Assembly: GCF_000687535.1 (NCBI RefSeq)
Contig: NZ_JHWC01000002.1
Coordinates: 62,001-126,000 of the forward strand
Length of the DNA: 64,000 nucleotides
Source: Helicobacter rodentium ATCC 700285
Lineage (GTDB): Bacteria; Campylobacterota; Campylobacteria; Campylobacterales; Helicobacteraceae
Direction: 5' to 3'
The notes below the pieces were generated by a model. The model searched no databases. It was given only the letters and a program-made list of their open reading frames with translations, and was not told where the DNA came from. Of the stretch, positions 56,001-64,000 are shown one piece after another. A program made the position numbers and the translations under genes. Positions within the stretch are counted from its first letter, which is position 1; every line of letters starts with the position of its first letter.

Positions 56001-58103
56001 ATGGAATCTCAAACAGCAAACCTTTTAAGTAATTATATGCCAATGGTGCAACGTTATAAATCACAATTTGCATCGTTTAATACTTTACTTGGCAAGACAA
56101 CATTAACAGGCAAAATTAGCTCACTTGATATTGCAGAGAATCTCTTTGAATATATGGAAAGAACGCAAGAGAAATTTGAAAATCTCCAAGACAAGCTGAT
56201 TGAAACTATTTTGGAGCAGAATTTTTTAAATTCTTATGAGGAAGCGGATACTTCTGTAAAAATTATTTCCGAAATTTTGAATCTCTATTTTCACAATCGC
56301 CACGAGGATATATCCACGATTGCAAAAAGTCAATACTTGTTACAGAAGTGTTTGGAATTTGAATCCAATAAGAACGATGCTGAAAAGTCTAAAGCTACAT
56401 TAGAAGCAATTGTAAATTATCTTAAAAGGTTTGGTTCTAGCGGTGCCGTTTATAAGGATATTATACTTTATACTAATGAGGGTACACTGCTATCTTCTGT
56501 TGATTTAGGGCAAAATTCTGTTATTGCTTATAAGACAAAAGTAACACCTGTCCTTGAAGCGCGTAGCATAGAATCTTATGGAGAGTTTTATCAAAAGGTT
56601 GATTTTTACAATACAAAGGAAAAGAACGAAGAGGAGAGAACCGAGTTTTTCTTTGTTGTTCCATTGAGACCAAACAAAGAACAAGCACCTAATATTGTAG
56701 CTGTTTTCGTAATAGATATTCAAGACGAATTTAAAGATATTCTTGAACGTTTCCCTTATCGCTTACCACAATCCAATCTTGTAATCATTGATAAAAAAAA
56801 TCATATTTTATTGTCTGATAATATGCGTGTATTTTCAAGTGGGCAACTATTGAATCTTAACAAACACAAAGATTATACATTTTTAGAGTATCGTTCTAAG
56901 GTTTGTATGGTTGCATTAGGGGAAATTGGTAGTATGGGCTTTTCAAGCATTACAGAACAATGGCGTATATGTAGAATCGTGCCACTTTATATTGCTTTTG
57001 ATAGAAAAAAACAAACAGATTACAAAATTGATCCCTTTTTGCTAGAAAATTCTTTACTCATCACAAAGGATTTAGATATTGTGATTGCAGAAAGTGAAAA
57101 TATCAATGAAGAATTGGGCGATGTGGTGATTAATGGTGAAATTATTGCTTCTAAAAGCCATTCTTATGCGCTTAATCCAATTTTAAATAATATTAGGATT
57201 CTAAGCGAAGAAATGAATACGCTTTGTGTGCAATCTACCGAAGAATTGCAAAGAGGCATTTACAATGCCCTTTTTAATGTTATTGGCTATTATTCTAAAT
57301 ACTCTACATTGGTTACAGATGGTCTTTTTAGAGAATGCGTGAAGGATTCTAATTGGATAAAGAATGCAATGGAATTTAAAAGCTATTTGCAAGAATATGC
57401 AGAGGGTAATCTTACGCCAGAAACACTTGCAAATACAAAAGCTCTTTTGGAACGTTTAAAAGGGAATTTCAGCAACTTTTACAATATTATCCTCTTTGAC
57501 AAAGAGGGCTATACACAGCAAAATGCGTTAGATAATATACACTATAATGCAAAAAAACTTGGTATTATGGATCGCTTCAATGGTAGCAATATTGATAATC
57601 TGATTGTTTCTAATTATGAGCCAACATTATTTTATGACGATAAGAAAACGATTCTTTTTTATAATGCAATTAAAGGAGATAATAATCGTCTATTAGGTGG
57701 TTTGCTCTATGTTTTGGATTTAAAAAAGATTCAAGAATTTTTGGCAAATGCTTTGCCAAAAAACTCTGCGATTCTCTCCGATAAGAGTGAAATCTTTAGT
57801 GTTGCATTTGATAGTCAAAAGAATATTCTTGCTTGCACAAAAGAGGATTTCAGTTTTGAAGATTACAATTTAAATGAAAAGTTTGACCTCAAAAGCCTCA
57901 AAAGCTTCAAGCAAATTATTCAAATTGAGCAGAAACATTATCTTGTTTGTAGTGAGGCTTGTAATCCCGCCCAAAGTGCTTTTGCAGAATACACTAAACA
58001 TGCGCTTTATGTGATGATTTTTGTTGCGGTTAAAAAAGAGGAGAACGAAGAATATTTACAAGAGGAACAACCAATTCAAGAAGCTCAAGCTAACAAGGCT
58101 TAA
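56001..58103 (+). CDS. Large soluble protein with tandem Cache-like modules, unknown function
   Basis: 700 residues with no signal peptide or membrane helix. A helical N-region (1-150) is followed by segments that look like double-Cache sensor folds. YKDIILYTNEGTLLSSVD (near 155) leads to FKDILERFPYRLPQSNLVIIDKKN (near 245), and FYNIILFDKEGYTQQ (near 493) leads to LLYVLDLKKIQEFLA and AILSDKSEIFSVA (near 575). Middle helices (about 395-480) link them. The tail is acidic (EENEEYLQEEQPIQEAQ). Cache modules are normally extracytoplasmic, so a cytoplasmic arrangement without an output domain is odd. I cannot name a family. It has its own strong promoter and converges with lepA. Confidence 0.7.
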   Translation: MESQTANLLSNYMPMVQRYKSQFASFNTLLGKTTLTGKISSLDIAENLFEYMERTQEKFENLQDKLIETILEQNFLNSYEEADTSVKIISEILNLYFHNRHEDISTIAKSQYLLQKCLEFESNKNDAEKSKATLEAIVNYLKRFGSSGAVYKDIILYTNEGTLLSSVDLGQNSVIAYKTKVTPVLEARSIESYGEFYQKVDFYNTKEKNEEERTEFFFVVPLRPNKEQAPNIVAVFVIDIQDEFKDILERFPYRLPQSNLVIIDKKNHILLSDNMRVFSSGQLLNLNKHKDYTFLEYRSKVCMVALGEIGSMGFSSITEQWRICRIVPLYIAFDRKKQTDYKIDPFLLENSLLITKDLDIVIAESENINEELGDVVINGEIIASKSHSYALNPILNNIRILSEEMNTLCVQSTEELQRGIYNALFNVIGYYSKYSTLVTDGLFRECVKDSNWIKNAMEFKSYLQEYAEGNLTPETLANTKALLERLKGNFSNFYNIILFDKEGYTQQNALDNIHYNAKKLGIMDRFNGSNIDNLIVSNYEPTLFYDDKKTILFYNAIKGDNNRLLGGLLYVLDLKKIQEFLANALPKNSAILSDKSEIFSVAFDSQKNILACTKEDFSFEDYNLNEKFDLKSLKSFKQIIQIEQKHYLVCSEACNPAQSAFAEYTKHALYVMIFVAVKKEENEEYLQEEQPIQEAQANKA

Positions 58104-58107
58104 TATA

Positions 58108-58126
58108 AGATTCCTTTAGGGAATCT
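58108..58126. terminator. Hairpin between converging genes
   Basis: AGATTCC-TTTAG-GGAATCT forms a perfect 7-bp stem 4 bases after the Cache-like gene stop and 28 bases from the lepA stop. It lacks a clear T-run on either strand. Confidence 0.4.
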
Positions 58127-58153
58127 GAATGAATCCAAGAGTTGCATTGAGTG

Positions 58154-59944
58154 CTAATCAATCTTTAGCACTGCTAAAAATGCTTCTTGGGGCAATGCTA
58201 CCTTACCGATTGCTTTCATACGCTTTTTGCCTTCTTTTTGCTTTTCAAGGAGTTTGCGTTTGCGCGTAATGTCTCCACCATAACATTTAGCAGTAACATT
58301 CTTTCCCATAGATTTCACGGTTTCACGCGCTATAATTTTATTACCTACACTTGCTTGAATCGCCACTTCAAATAATTGACGCGGGATAATTTCTTTCATT
58401 GCTTCTACTAACTCTTTACCTCTCTCATAAGCCTTAGACTTTGGCACAATGATACTTAGAGCATCTACGACTTCATTTGCCACGCGAATATCCAACTTGA
58501 CCAAATCCCCCTCTTGATAATCTAGCGGCTCATAATCAAAACTCGCATAACCTTTCGTGCAAGATTTTAATTTATCATAGAAATCCATTACAATTTCATT
58601 AGTAGGAATCCAATATTCTAGTAAAACGCGTGTTTCTTGCAAGTATTCCATTTTCTTTTGGATTCCGCGCCGCTTACTCAAAAGCGTGATGATATTGCCT
58701 AAAAACTCGCTAGGCACGATAATAGTTGCGCGTACATAGGGTTCTTTGATTTGCGCAATTTTTTGTTCTGGTGGCAACTCGCTTGGATTTTGAATATACA
58801 CGACTTCGCCATCTGTTTGGGTTACTTCATAAACCACCGTTGGGGCGGTGGCAATCAAATCTAGCCCAAACTCGCGCTCCAATCGCTCCTTAATCACCTC
58901 CATATGCAAGAGTCCTAAGAATCCTATGCGGAATCCAAAACCAAGCGCAACAGAAGTTTCAGGCTCATAAGTCAAACTAGAATCGTTTAGCTTTAACTTA
59001 TCTAGCGCATCGCGTAAATCCTCAAATTTATCTGTATCAATGGGATAAATCCCTGCAAAAACAAAGGGTTTTGCGGGTTCAAACCCTGCTACGGGTTCTT
59101 GTGTGCGCATTTTAAAATCCGTCATTGTATCGCCTACAGCAATGTCGGTTACATTTTTAAGCCCTAAAACTACGATTCCAATTTCTCCGCATTGAATCGC
59201 CTTTGTTTTTTCTTGACGCAAAGGGTGTGGATACATAAGGTCTAAGACTTCGTGATTCTTGCCGCTCCCCATAATATAGAGATTTTGTCCTACTTTAATG
59301 CTTCCATTAAAGACACGCACAAGAGCTAACGCGCCTAGATAATTATCAAACCAAGAATCATAAATGAGTGCCTTTGTGGGAGCATTAGAATCACCTTTTG
59401 GAGCGGGGATTTTTTCTACAATGGAATCCAAAAGCTCCTTTATGCCGATATTTGCCTTTGCGCTAACTTGCAAGGCGTTTGTGCAGTCTAGCCCAATGGT
59501 TTGCTCAATCTCACTAATGACGCGCTCCACATTAGCAGCAGGTAAATCAATTTTGTTTAGCACCGGGATAATTTCAAGGTTGTTTTCTAGGGCAATATAA
59601 ACATTGGCAATGGTTTGCGCCTCTACACCTTGACTTGCATCAACAACAAGCAATGCACCCTCGCACGAGGCAAGAGAACGCGAGACTTCATAGCTAAAAT
59701 CCACGTGTCCGGGCGTGTCAATGAGATTTAAAATATAATTTTCTCCCTTATAGTTGTAATTTAGTCGCACACTTTGGGCTTTGATTGTGATGCCTCTTTC
59801 TTTTTCTATTTCCATTGTATCCATTACTTGCGCACTCATTTCTCTTGTGCTAATCGCCCCACAAGCTTGAATGAGGCAATCGGCTAAAGTGGATTTTCCG
59901 TGGTCTATGTGGGCGATGATAGAAAAGTTGCGAATCTTTTGCAT
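58154..59944 (-). CDS. lepA: Elongation factor 4 (LepA)
   Basis: Translational GTPase that back-translocates or remodels stalled ribosomes. 596 residues. GTPase motifs: [37 protein letters not shown] and NKIDLPAA; then EF-G-like domains and the LepA-specific C-terminal domain ([21 protein letters not shown], split here by position: about residues 555-575). Its 5' side faces sppA across repeat cluster E. A run of nine Gs on its coding strand lies about 125 bases upstream. Confidence 0.97.
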   Translation of the reverse strand: MQKIRNFSIIAHIDHGKSTLADCLIQACGAISTREMSAQVMDTMEIEKERGITIKAQSVRLNYNYKGENYILNLIDTPGHVDFSYEVSRSLASCEGALLVVDASQGVEAQTIANVYIALENNLEIIPVLNKIDLPAANVERVISEIEQTIGLDCTNALQVSAKANIGIKELLDSIVEKIPAPKGDSNAPTKALIYDSWFDNYLGALALVRVFNGSIKVGQNLYIMGSGKNHEVLDLMYPHPLRQEKTKAIQCGEIGIVVLGLKNVTDIAVGDTMTDFKMRTQEPVAGFEPAKPFVFAGIYPIDTDKFEDLRDALDKLKLNDSSLTYEPETSVALGFGFRIGFLGLLHMEVIKERLEREFGLDLIATAPTVVYEVTQTDGEVVYIQNPSELPPEQKIAQIKEPYVRATIIVPSEFLGNIITLLSKRRGIQKKMEYLQETRVLLEYWIPTNEIVMDFYDKLKSCTKGYASFDYEPLDYQEGDLVKLDIRVANEVVDALSIIVPKSKAYERGKELVEAMKEIIPRQLFEVAIQASVGNKIIARETVKSMGKNVTAKCYGGDITRKRKLLEKQKEGKKRMKAIGKVALPQEAFLAVLKID

Positions 59945-60067
59945 TGGAATCCTTTGTGTGCTTCAAACAATCTAAAGGCGGAATCTTAGCAAAATTACAC
60001 TTTAATCTTTTTGAGTGTGTTGTAATTTTATAAGTTTTGCATTACCCACTTTATTACAAGGCATTAC

Positions 60068-60076
60068 CCCCCCCCC
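60068..60076. repeat. C9 homopolymer tract
   Basis: Nine consecutive Cs (nine Gs on the lepA strand), between lepA and the first element of cluster E. The flanking text GCATTACC...ACCTT resembles GCATTACCCACTTT about 30 bases earlier. Such tracts are frequent slippage sites in Campylobacter and Helicobacter. It is not inside a gene. Confidence 0.9.
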
Positions 60077-60081
60077 ACCTT

Positions 60082-60430
60082 GTCATTGCGAGGCGTTAGC
60101 CGAAGCAATCCATAATTTTGCATAAAATAATTTTTGCAATGGAATCTTTAAAGTAGTGCATTATTATAGATTGCCACGATTCCGCTAACGCAGAATCTCG
60201 CAATGACGCAGTAGCAGACGCTTTGGCTTCCTGTCATTGCGAACGCTAGTGAAGCAATCCATAATGCGGAATCTCGTTTGTAAAGCTTCCATTGCAGAGC
60301 TTTCTTTATGCAAGATTGTGGATTGCCACGAAAATTTTTCAAATTTTCTCGCAATGACGAAAAACAAAAACGCTCTGTTTGTAGATTTATAGATTGCCAC
60401 GATTCCGCTAACGCAGAATCTCGCAATGAC
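60082..60430. repeat. Palindromic repeat cluster E (5 copies)
   Basis: The 636-bp gap between divergent lepA and sppA contains copies at 60082-60116 (+; GGC-GTTA-GCC), 60165-60207 (-; GATTC/GAATC), 60233-60265 (+), 60313-60358 (-; GAAAATTT/AAATTTTC) and 60388-60430 (-). Copies 60165-60207 and 60388-60430 look identical to each other. No gene is seen here apart from the sppA promoter at the end. Confidence 0.88.
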
Positions 60431-60543
60431 GCAGTGGTAAGTTTTTGTGTAACATTATAGATTAATTTAGCTTTACCTTGTAATTGCGAAGTAGGGAGCT
60501 TTAAAGAAGTGCAGAAATTTTGCAATGAAATATTGGAGTGTGC

Positions 60544-60549
60544 TATAAT
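60544..60549 (+). promoter_or_regulatory. -10 box for sppA
   Basis: TATAAT in the context GTGCTATAATTCC lies 31 bases before ATG 60581. It rules out a translation start upstream of it, although the frame is open from 60509. Confidence 0.6.
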
Positions 60550-60580
60550 TCCACCTTTAATTTTTATTTTTAGGCATTTT

Positions 60581-61474
60581 ATGAAAATATTTTCAATCTT
60601 CACCAAACCGCTAGAGTTCATTACAAAAAATTTCAAGGCATTCGTCTTTTTGCTTGTCGTTGTGCTACTTTTTGCTCCAAAGGGCGAAGAAGTAAAGCAA
60701 GATGCTAATGTTGCTAGAATCAATCTTTATGGTGCAATTTTGCAAAGTGATAGTTTCTTAGAGGAGTTGGAAAAATTAGAAAAAGATTCCAATATCAAAG
60801 GAATCTTGCTTGTCATTGATTCGCCCGGTGGCGCGATTGCTCCAAGCGTAGAAATCTCTGAAGCTATCAAGCGCGTGAATCTAAAAACTCCGATTGTGGC
60901 TTACGCGCAAGGAGCAATGGCGAGTGGAAGTTATTTAGCAGGAGTGTGGGCGGATTCTATTGTGGCAAATCGTGGCGCACTTCTAGGCTCTATTGGTGTA
61001 ATTATCAATGGCGCAGACATTAGCGAGTTAGCAGATAAGCTAGGAATCAAACCGCAAACCCTTAAGGCTGGAATCTATAAAGAAGCGGGGACTTTTATGC
61101 GAAAATGGGATTCCAATGAAGAGGAAATGCTAAAAGGCTTACTAAAGGAGCAATACCAAATGTTTGTGGAGGAGGTTGCAACGGCGCGTAAGATTGACGC
61201 GCAAAAAGAATCAAGCTTTGCACAAGGCAGAATCCTAAGCGCAAAAAGTGCGCTAGAGTTTGGATTGATTGATAAAGTTGGGAATCTCTATGATGCGCAA
61301 GATTTGTTGTTTCAAAAGGCAAAGATTCAAGAACCCAAATGGTATAAAGAGGAAAAAGATAAAATTGAAATTTACTTAGAAAAAATCTTTGGTGATAATC
61401 TCGCACTTGGAGTGCAAAATGGAATCGCACTTGCTTTGGAGCAGTTTTCTAAAATTTGGCTAAAGGGCAACTAA
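60581..61474 (+). CDS. sppA: Signal peptide peptidase SppA (short form)
   Basis: Membrane-bound serine protease that degrades cleaved signal peptides. 297 residues, the short single-domain form. One N-terminal membrane helix (about 15-33, AFVFLLVVVLLFAP), then a crotonase-like fold with LVIDSPGGAIAPSVEISEAI and the nucleophile Ser in AMASGSYLAG. The general-base Lys is expected in the KAGIYKEAGTFMR region. ATG 60581 is fixed by the promoter just upstream. It overlaps purU by one base. Confidence 0.94.
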   Translation: MKIFSIFTKPLEFITKNFKAFVFLLVVVLLFAPKGEEVKQDANVARINLYGAILQSDSFLEELEKLEKDSNIKGILLVIDSPGGAIAPSVEISEAIKRVNLKTPIVAYAQGAMASGSYLAGVWADSIVANRGALLGSIGVIINGADISELADKLGIKPQTLKAGIYKEAGTFMRKWDSNEEEMLKGLLKEQYQMFVEEVATARKIDAQKESSFAQGRILSAKSALEFGLIDKVGNLYDAQDLLFQKAKIQEPKWYKEEKDKIEIYLEKIFGDNLALGVQNGIALALEQFSKIWLKGN

Positions 61475-62304
61475 TGCAAATGGTATTAAAGATTCAAACA
61501 CCCGACCAAAAAGGTTTAATTGCAGAAATTACGCGCGTTATTTTTGAGTTTAATTTAAATATCTTAAAGAACGATGAATATGTGGATAAAGAAAATAATC
61601 TCTTTTTTATGCGTTCAGAAATGGAGGGGGATTGCGAGAAAGAATCACTGCAAAATCAAATTCGCTCTCTACTCTCCCCACAGGCGCGTGTAGAAATCTT
61701 TGAGGCAAAGAGAAAGAAAATTGTGATTCTATGCACCAAAGAAAACCATTGCTTGGGGGATTTACTCATTCGTTACGATAGCGGGGAATTGAATGCAGAT
61801 ATTTTAGCGGTTGTGTCTAATTACACGCTTTTAGAGCCACTATGTCAAAAGTTTGGTTTGCCTTTTGTCTGCATTCCAAGCGAGAATCTAACGCGAGAAG
61901 CACACGAGGAAAGAGTTTTGGAAGTGCTAGAAAGATTCCCAAGTGATTATATTATTCTTGCAAAATATATGCGAATCCTAAGCCCAAATTTCGTTCAAAG
62001 GTTTGAGGGTAAAATCATCAATATCCACCATAGCTTCCTCCCGGCATTCATTGGAGCAAATCCTTACAAACAAGCTTATGAACGCGGGGTAAAAATCATC
62101 GGTGCAACCGCACATTTTGTGAATAACGCCCTAGATGAGGGACCAATTATTTATCAAGATATTACAAAAGTCAATCACGCAATGGATTGGAAAGAAATGC
62201 AAAAAAGCGGACGCGATGTAGAGAAAATCGTCCTTGCTAAAGCTTTGAATTTAGCTTTAGAGGAAAAGATTTTTATTTACAACAATAAGACGATTGTTTT
62301 TTAG
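61474..62304 (+). CDS. purU: Formyltetrahydrofolate deformylase
   Basis: Hydrolyses 10-formyl-THF to THF and formate, balancing one-carbon units. 276 residues: an N-terminal ACT domain (TPDQKGLIAEITRVIFEFNL) and a formyltransferase-type catalytic domain with LAKYMRILSPNFV, INIHHSFLPAFIGANPY (catalytic His) and GATAHFVNNALDEGPI. ATG 61474 overlaps the sppA stop (TAATG), so it is coupled to sppA. metH at 49730 uses the same folate pool but is not adjacent. Confidence 0.96.
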   Translation: MQMVLKIQTPDQKGLIAEITRVIFEFNLNILKNDEYVDKENNLFFMRSEMEGDCEKESLQNQIRSLLSPQARVEIFEAKRKKIVILCTKENHCLGDLLIRYDSGELNADILAVVSNYTLLEPLCQKFGLPFVCIPSENLTREAHEERVLEVLERFPSDYIILAKYMRILSPNFVQRFEGKIINIHHSFLPAFIGANPYKQAYERGVKIIGATAHFVNNALDEGPIIYQDITKVNHAMDWKEMQKSGRDVEKIVLAKALNLALEEKIFIYNNKTIVF

Positions 62305-62382
62305 AATCTCGCAGTTTTAATTAAAAATTAAGCAAATTTTAAGTAAATTATCACCCTTTTTTAAACAATGTAAGGAGAAAAA

Positions 62383-63768
62383 ATGAAATTTCTAAAACTT
62401 AGTTTGGCGGCTTGTGTTGCAGTATGTGGAATCGCAAGTTCTGCAAGTGCGCAAGATTTGGAGGAGGCTATTAGGGGAGTAGATGTAAGCGGTATGTTGC
62501 GTTATCGTTATAGAGATGATAGATACACCGATAGAAATTATGAGAAGAACAATGAAGACAAGGGAGCTGCAAGACATCAATGGCGTGCAGAAGCGTTATT
62601 TAAAACTCCTGTAATGGACGCAGTGTCTATGAATCTAAGTGTGCGCTACCATAACCCAGAGCAAAATGTAAATCACGGAAATGACTTTCCGGGTTTAGGT
62701 AAAGGGCTTGGTTCAGGTAAAGATGGTAGCTTTGGTGTAGGAGAATTTAATATCGTGATTACTCCAAGCTTTACAAACACTACGATTAAAGCAGGGAAAA
62801 TGATCCTTACTACTCCTCTAAACGACCCATTAGATGATAGGGGAACAGGTATTTTGGCGATGAATTCAGACTTAAACCATTGGACATTTGTCGGTGGGGC
62901 ATTTGATTCTTGGAGTATTGATGATTTCCAAGCGGGTTATGTTGGCACAGCAGCAGGCAACAATACCGGAGGTTCTATCACCAAGCCTCTTTATACCATT
63001 GCGGCATTAGGGAATTATGAAACAAGCGTAGGAAACATTGGAGCGCAGATTTGGGGATTCAAAATTGATGATATTTTAGATAGCGGAATGTTTTTGCAAC
63101 TTGGATTTAGCAATAGTCTATTCCATATCACAGGACAATATGCGTTTGCAAACCTAGACAATGATAGAAATCATTTGCTTTATCAAGCAGCTTATAACGA
63201 CAGAGTGCGTGGCGGAGCAGACCTTTATACAATTGAGGCAGGAGTGCGATTCCACGATTACGATGTGCCTCTTGCACTAAAACTTGGCTATATGGGTAAC
63301 ACACAAGATTCCTATGCGGTGTCTTTGGATAATGAGGGAAGCTTTAATAAAGTAGGGCAAATTTGGTTTGAAAACAATGCAACAGGCGTGAGTATCTCTA
63401 CACTTCCAATTGAGGGACAATCAATGCCTAACAATCATCAAGGCAATTCGCTTAGTGTTTTCTATGGTAGCTTGAATTACGATATTTTGGATAATCTTAA
63501 TATCGGCATTGAATATGTCAATGGGACAAATGAGCTAAAATATAGTGCGACAAACAGAGGAGATATTGATTTCCAAGAAATTACACCTATTATTAAATGG
63601 CAATATACAAAAAATCTAGCATTTAGCACTTATTATGCAATGCTAACTACGGATAGGGATAGAAGTGTAACTCCTAAAAGTGTAAATGGTGGTGCGCCAT
63701 TAGCCACAACTGCTCCAGATTCCGAAGACAGAAACCGCTTACAAGTAGAAGTGCGCTATACTTTCTAG
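62383..63768 (+). CDS. Major outer membrane porin (Campylobacter MOMP/PorA type)
   Basis: Beta-barrel porin of 460 residues with a signal peptide (KFLKLSLAACVAVCGIASSA, cleavage after ASA near residue 23) and a start very like Campylobacter MOMP (LEEAIRGVDVSGMLRYRY). Alternating strands end with aromatic RLQVEVRYTF, the C-terminal Phe signature for BAM insertion. AAGGAG is 5 bases before the ATG. Loops are rich in Asn/Gly/Asp, as expected of surface-exposed variable regions. H. pullorum and H. canadensis carry this type, which supports the organism guess. Confidence 0.92.
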   Translation: MKFLKLSLAACVAVCGIASSASAQDLEEAIRGVDVSGMLRYRYRDDRYTDRNYEKNNEDKGAARHQWRAEALFKTPVMDAVSMNLSVRYHNPEQNVNHGNDFPGLGKGLGSGKDGSFGVGEFNIVITPSFTNTTIKAGKMILTTPLNDPLDDRGTGILAMNSDLNHWTFVGGAFDSWSIDDFQAGYVGTAAGNNTGGSITKPLYTIAALGNYETSVGNIGAQIWGFKIDDILDSGMFLQLGFSNSLFHITGQYAFANLDNDRNHLLYQAAYNDRVRGGADLYTIEAGVRFHDYDVPLALKLGYMGNTQDSYAVSLDNEGSFNKVGQIWFENNATGVSISTLPIEGQSMPNNHQGNSLSVFYGSLNYDILDNLNIGIEYVNGTNELKYSATNRGDIDFQEITPIIKWQYTKNLAFSTYYAMLTTDRDRSVTPKSVNGGAPLATTAPDSEDRNRLQVEVRYTF

Positions 63769-63784
63769 GATTCTTAATTTCTTT

Positions 63785-63812
63785 GTGTGTGAGGATTTCC
63801 AGTCCCACACAC
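63785..63812 (+). terminator. Terminator-like hairpin after the porin gene
   Basis: GTGTGTG-A-GGA (63785-63795) pairs with TCC-CACACAC (63803-63812) with one bulged A, 17 bases after the porin stop, followed by T-rich TTATTATT. Confidence 0.55.
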
Positions 63813-63850
63813 TTATTATTCCCTCTATGGAATCTTAAAGACGAGATTCT

Positions 63851-64000
63851 TAATTGTGGGTTGCCACACTCCGCTATGCTTCGTTCGCAATGACACAGCA
63901 AGAAAACTTAAAATATGTAAGTTTATAGATTGCCACGAAAATTTTTCAAATTTTCTCGCAATGACAAAAAACTAACACCTTGTTATTGCAAAACGTAGCC
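63851..64000. repeat. Palindromic repeat cluster F (2 copies and a cut one)
   Basis: After the porin gene: 63851-63894 (-; degenerate core), 63924-63965 (-; GAAAATTT/AAATTTTC, same core as 7473-7516 and 60313-60358) and 63982-64000 (+; GTTATTGC start, cut by the window edge). No gene in this stretch. Confidence 0.82.

Noticed and set aside
60148-60723. Long minus-strand open frame covering cluster E and the start of sppA
   Set aside because: Its translation is repeat DNA (for example RENLKNFRGNPQS recurs in several clusters) and it overlaps the real sppA start and promoter.

Overview
The window looks like a chromosomal segment of an enteric (urease-negative type) Helicobacter or a very close member of the Campylobacterota. 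It is AT-rich (roughly 35-37% G+C by eye) and gene-dense. Several gene orders match what I remember of Helicobacter pylori: serS followed by a TPR flagellar-motor protein; murJ / DUF342 / ruvA; ferredoxin-ppx-waaC-lpxL; tatB-tatC-queA-rsmG. It also carries a Campylobacter-type major outer membrane porin, which points to the H. pullorum / H. canadensis / H. rodentium side of the genus. Species was not determined.

Layout. 1-3.6 kb: 3' part of serS and a PflB-like motor scaffold. 3.7-8.9 kb: tripartite MacAB-TolC-type efflux system whose ATPase and permease genes are separated by a repeat cluster. 9.3-14.4 kb: rpsU, ccoG, an AI-2E-type permease, mnmH (selU), prfB. 14.7-21.4 kb: murJ facing a DUF342-ruvA-rimO-tilS-yedF-like run. 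21.4-28.9 kb: a minus-strand block for LPS core and lipid A (two heptosyltransferases, lpxL), ppx, a ferredoxin, a degenerate TrpC-like protein and glyS. 29-32.9 kb: an orphan histidine kinase, a chemoreceptor with a c-type haem motif, and a SprA-like putative metalloprotein. 33-39.9 kb: azlCD, an ArsC/Spx-like protein, an NlpC/P60 lipoprotein, a Zn/Mn-type ABC transporter with mqo lodged between its two genes, a small membrane protein and an EamA exporter. 39.9-45.4 kb: minus-strand double-PilJ sensor, Crp/Fnr regulator, an unknown protein, a PP0621-type protein, rsmG, queA, tatC, tatB. 45.5-49.7 kb: a small lipoprotein, tRNA-Glu, queH, a small helical protein, an EI24/CysZ-type membrane protein, dnaB. 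49.7-53.8 kb: metH and a DedA protein. 54.4-64 kb: glnA, a large soluble Cache-like protein, lepA, sppA, purU and the porin.

Most content is housekeeping: translation and tRNA modification (serS, prfB, rimO, tilS, mnmH, queA, queH, rsmG, glyS, lepA, rpsU), envelope biogenesis, replication and repair, respiration. Sensory and signalling genes cluster at 29-32 kb, 40-42 kb and 56-58 kb.

The most striking non-genic feature is an interspersed palindromic repeat family. I count 22 copies, confined to six intergenic clusters (7.29-7.57, 9.04-9.19, 14.40-14.69, 53.96-54.29, 60.08-60.43 and 63.85-64.0 kb). The outer arms are conserved, but the inner hairpin differs between copies while staying self-complementary. 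The hexamer GGAATC/GATTCC also appears strongly over-represented everywhere, inside and outside genes. I saw no CRISPR array, insertion sequence, prophage, integrase or restriction system.
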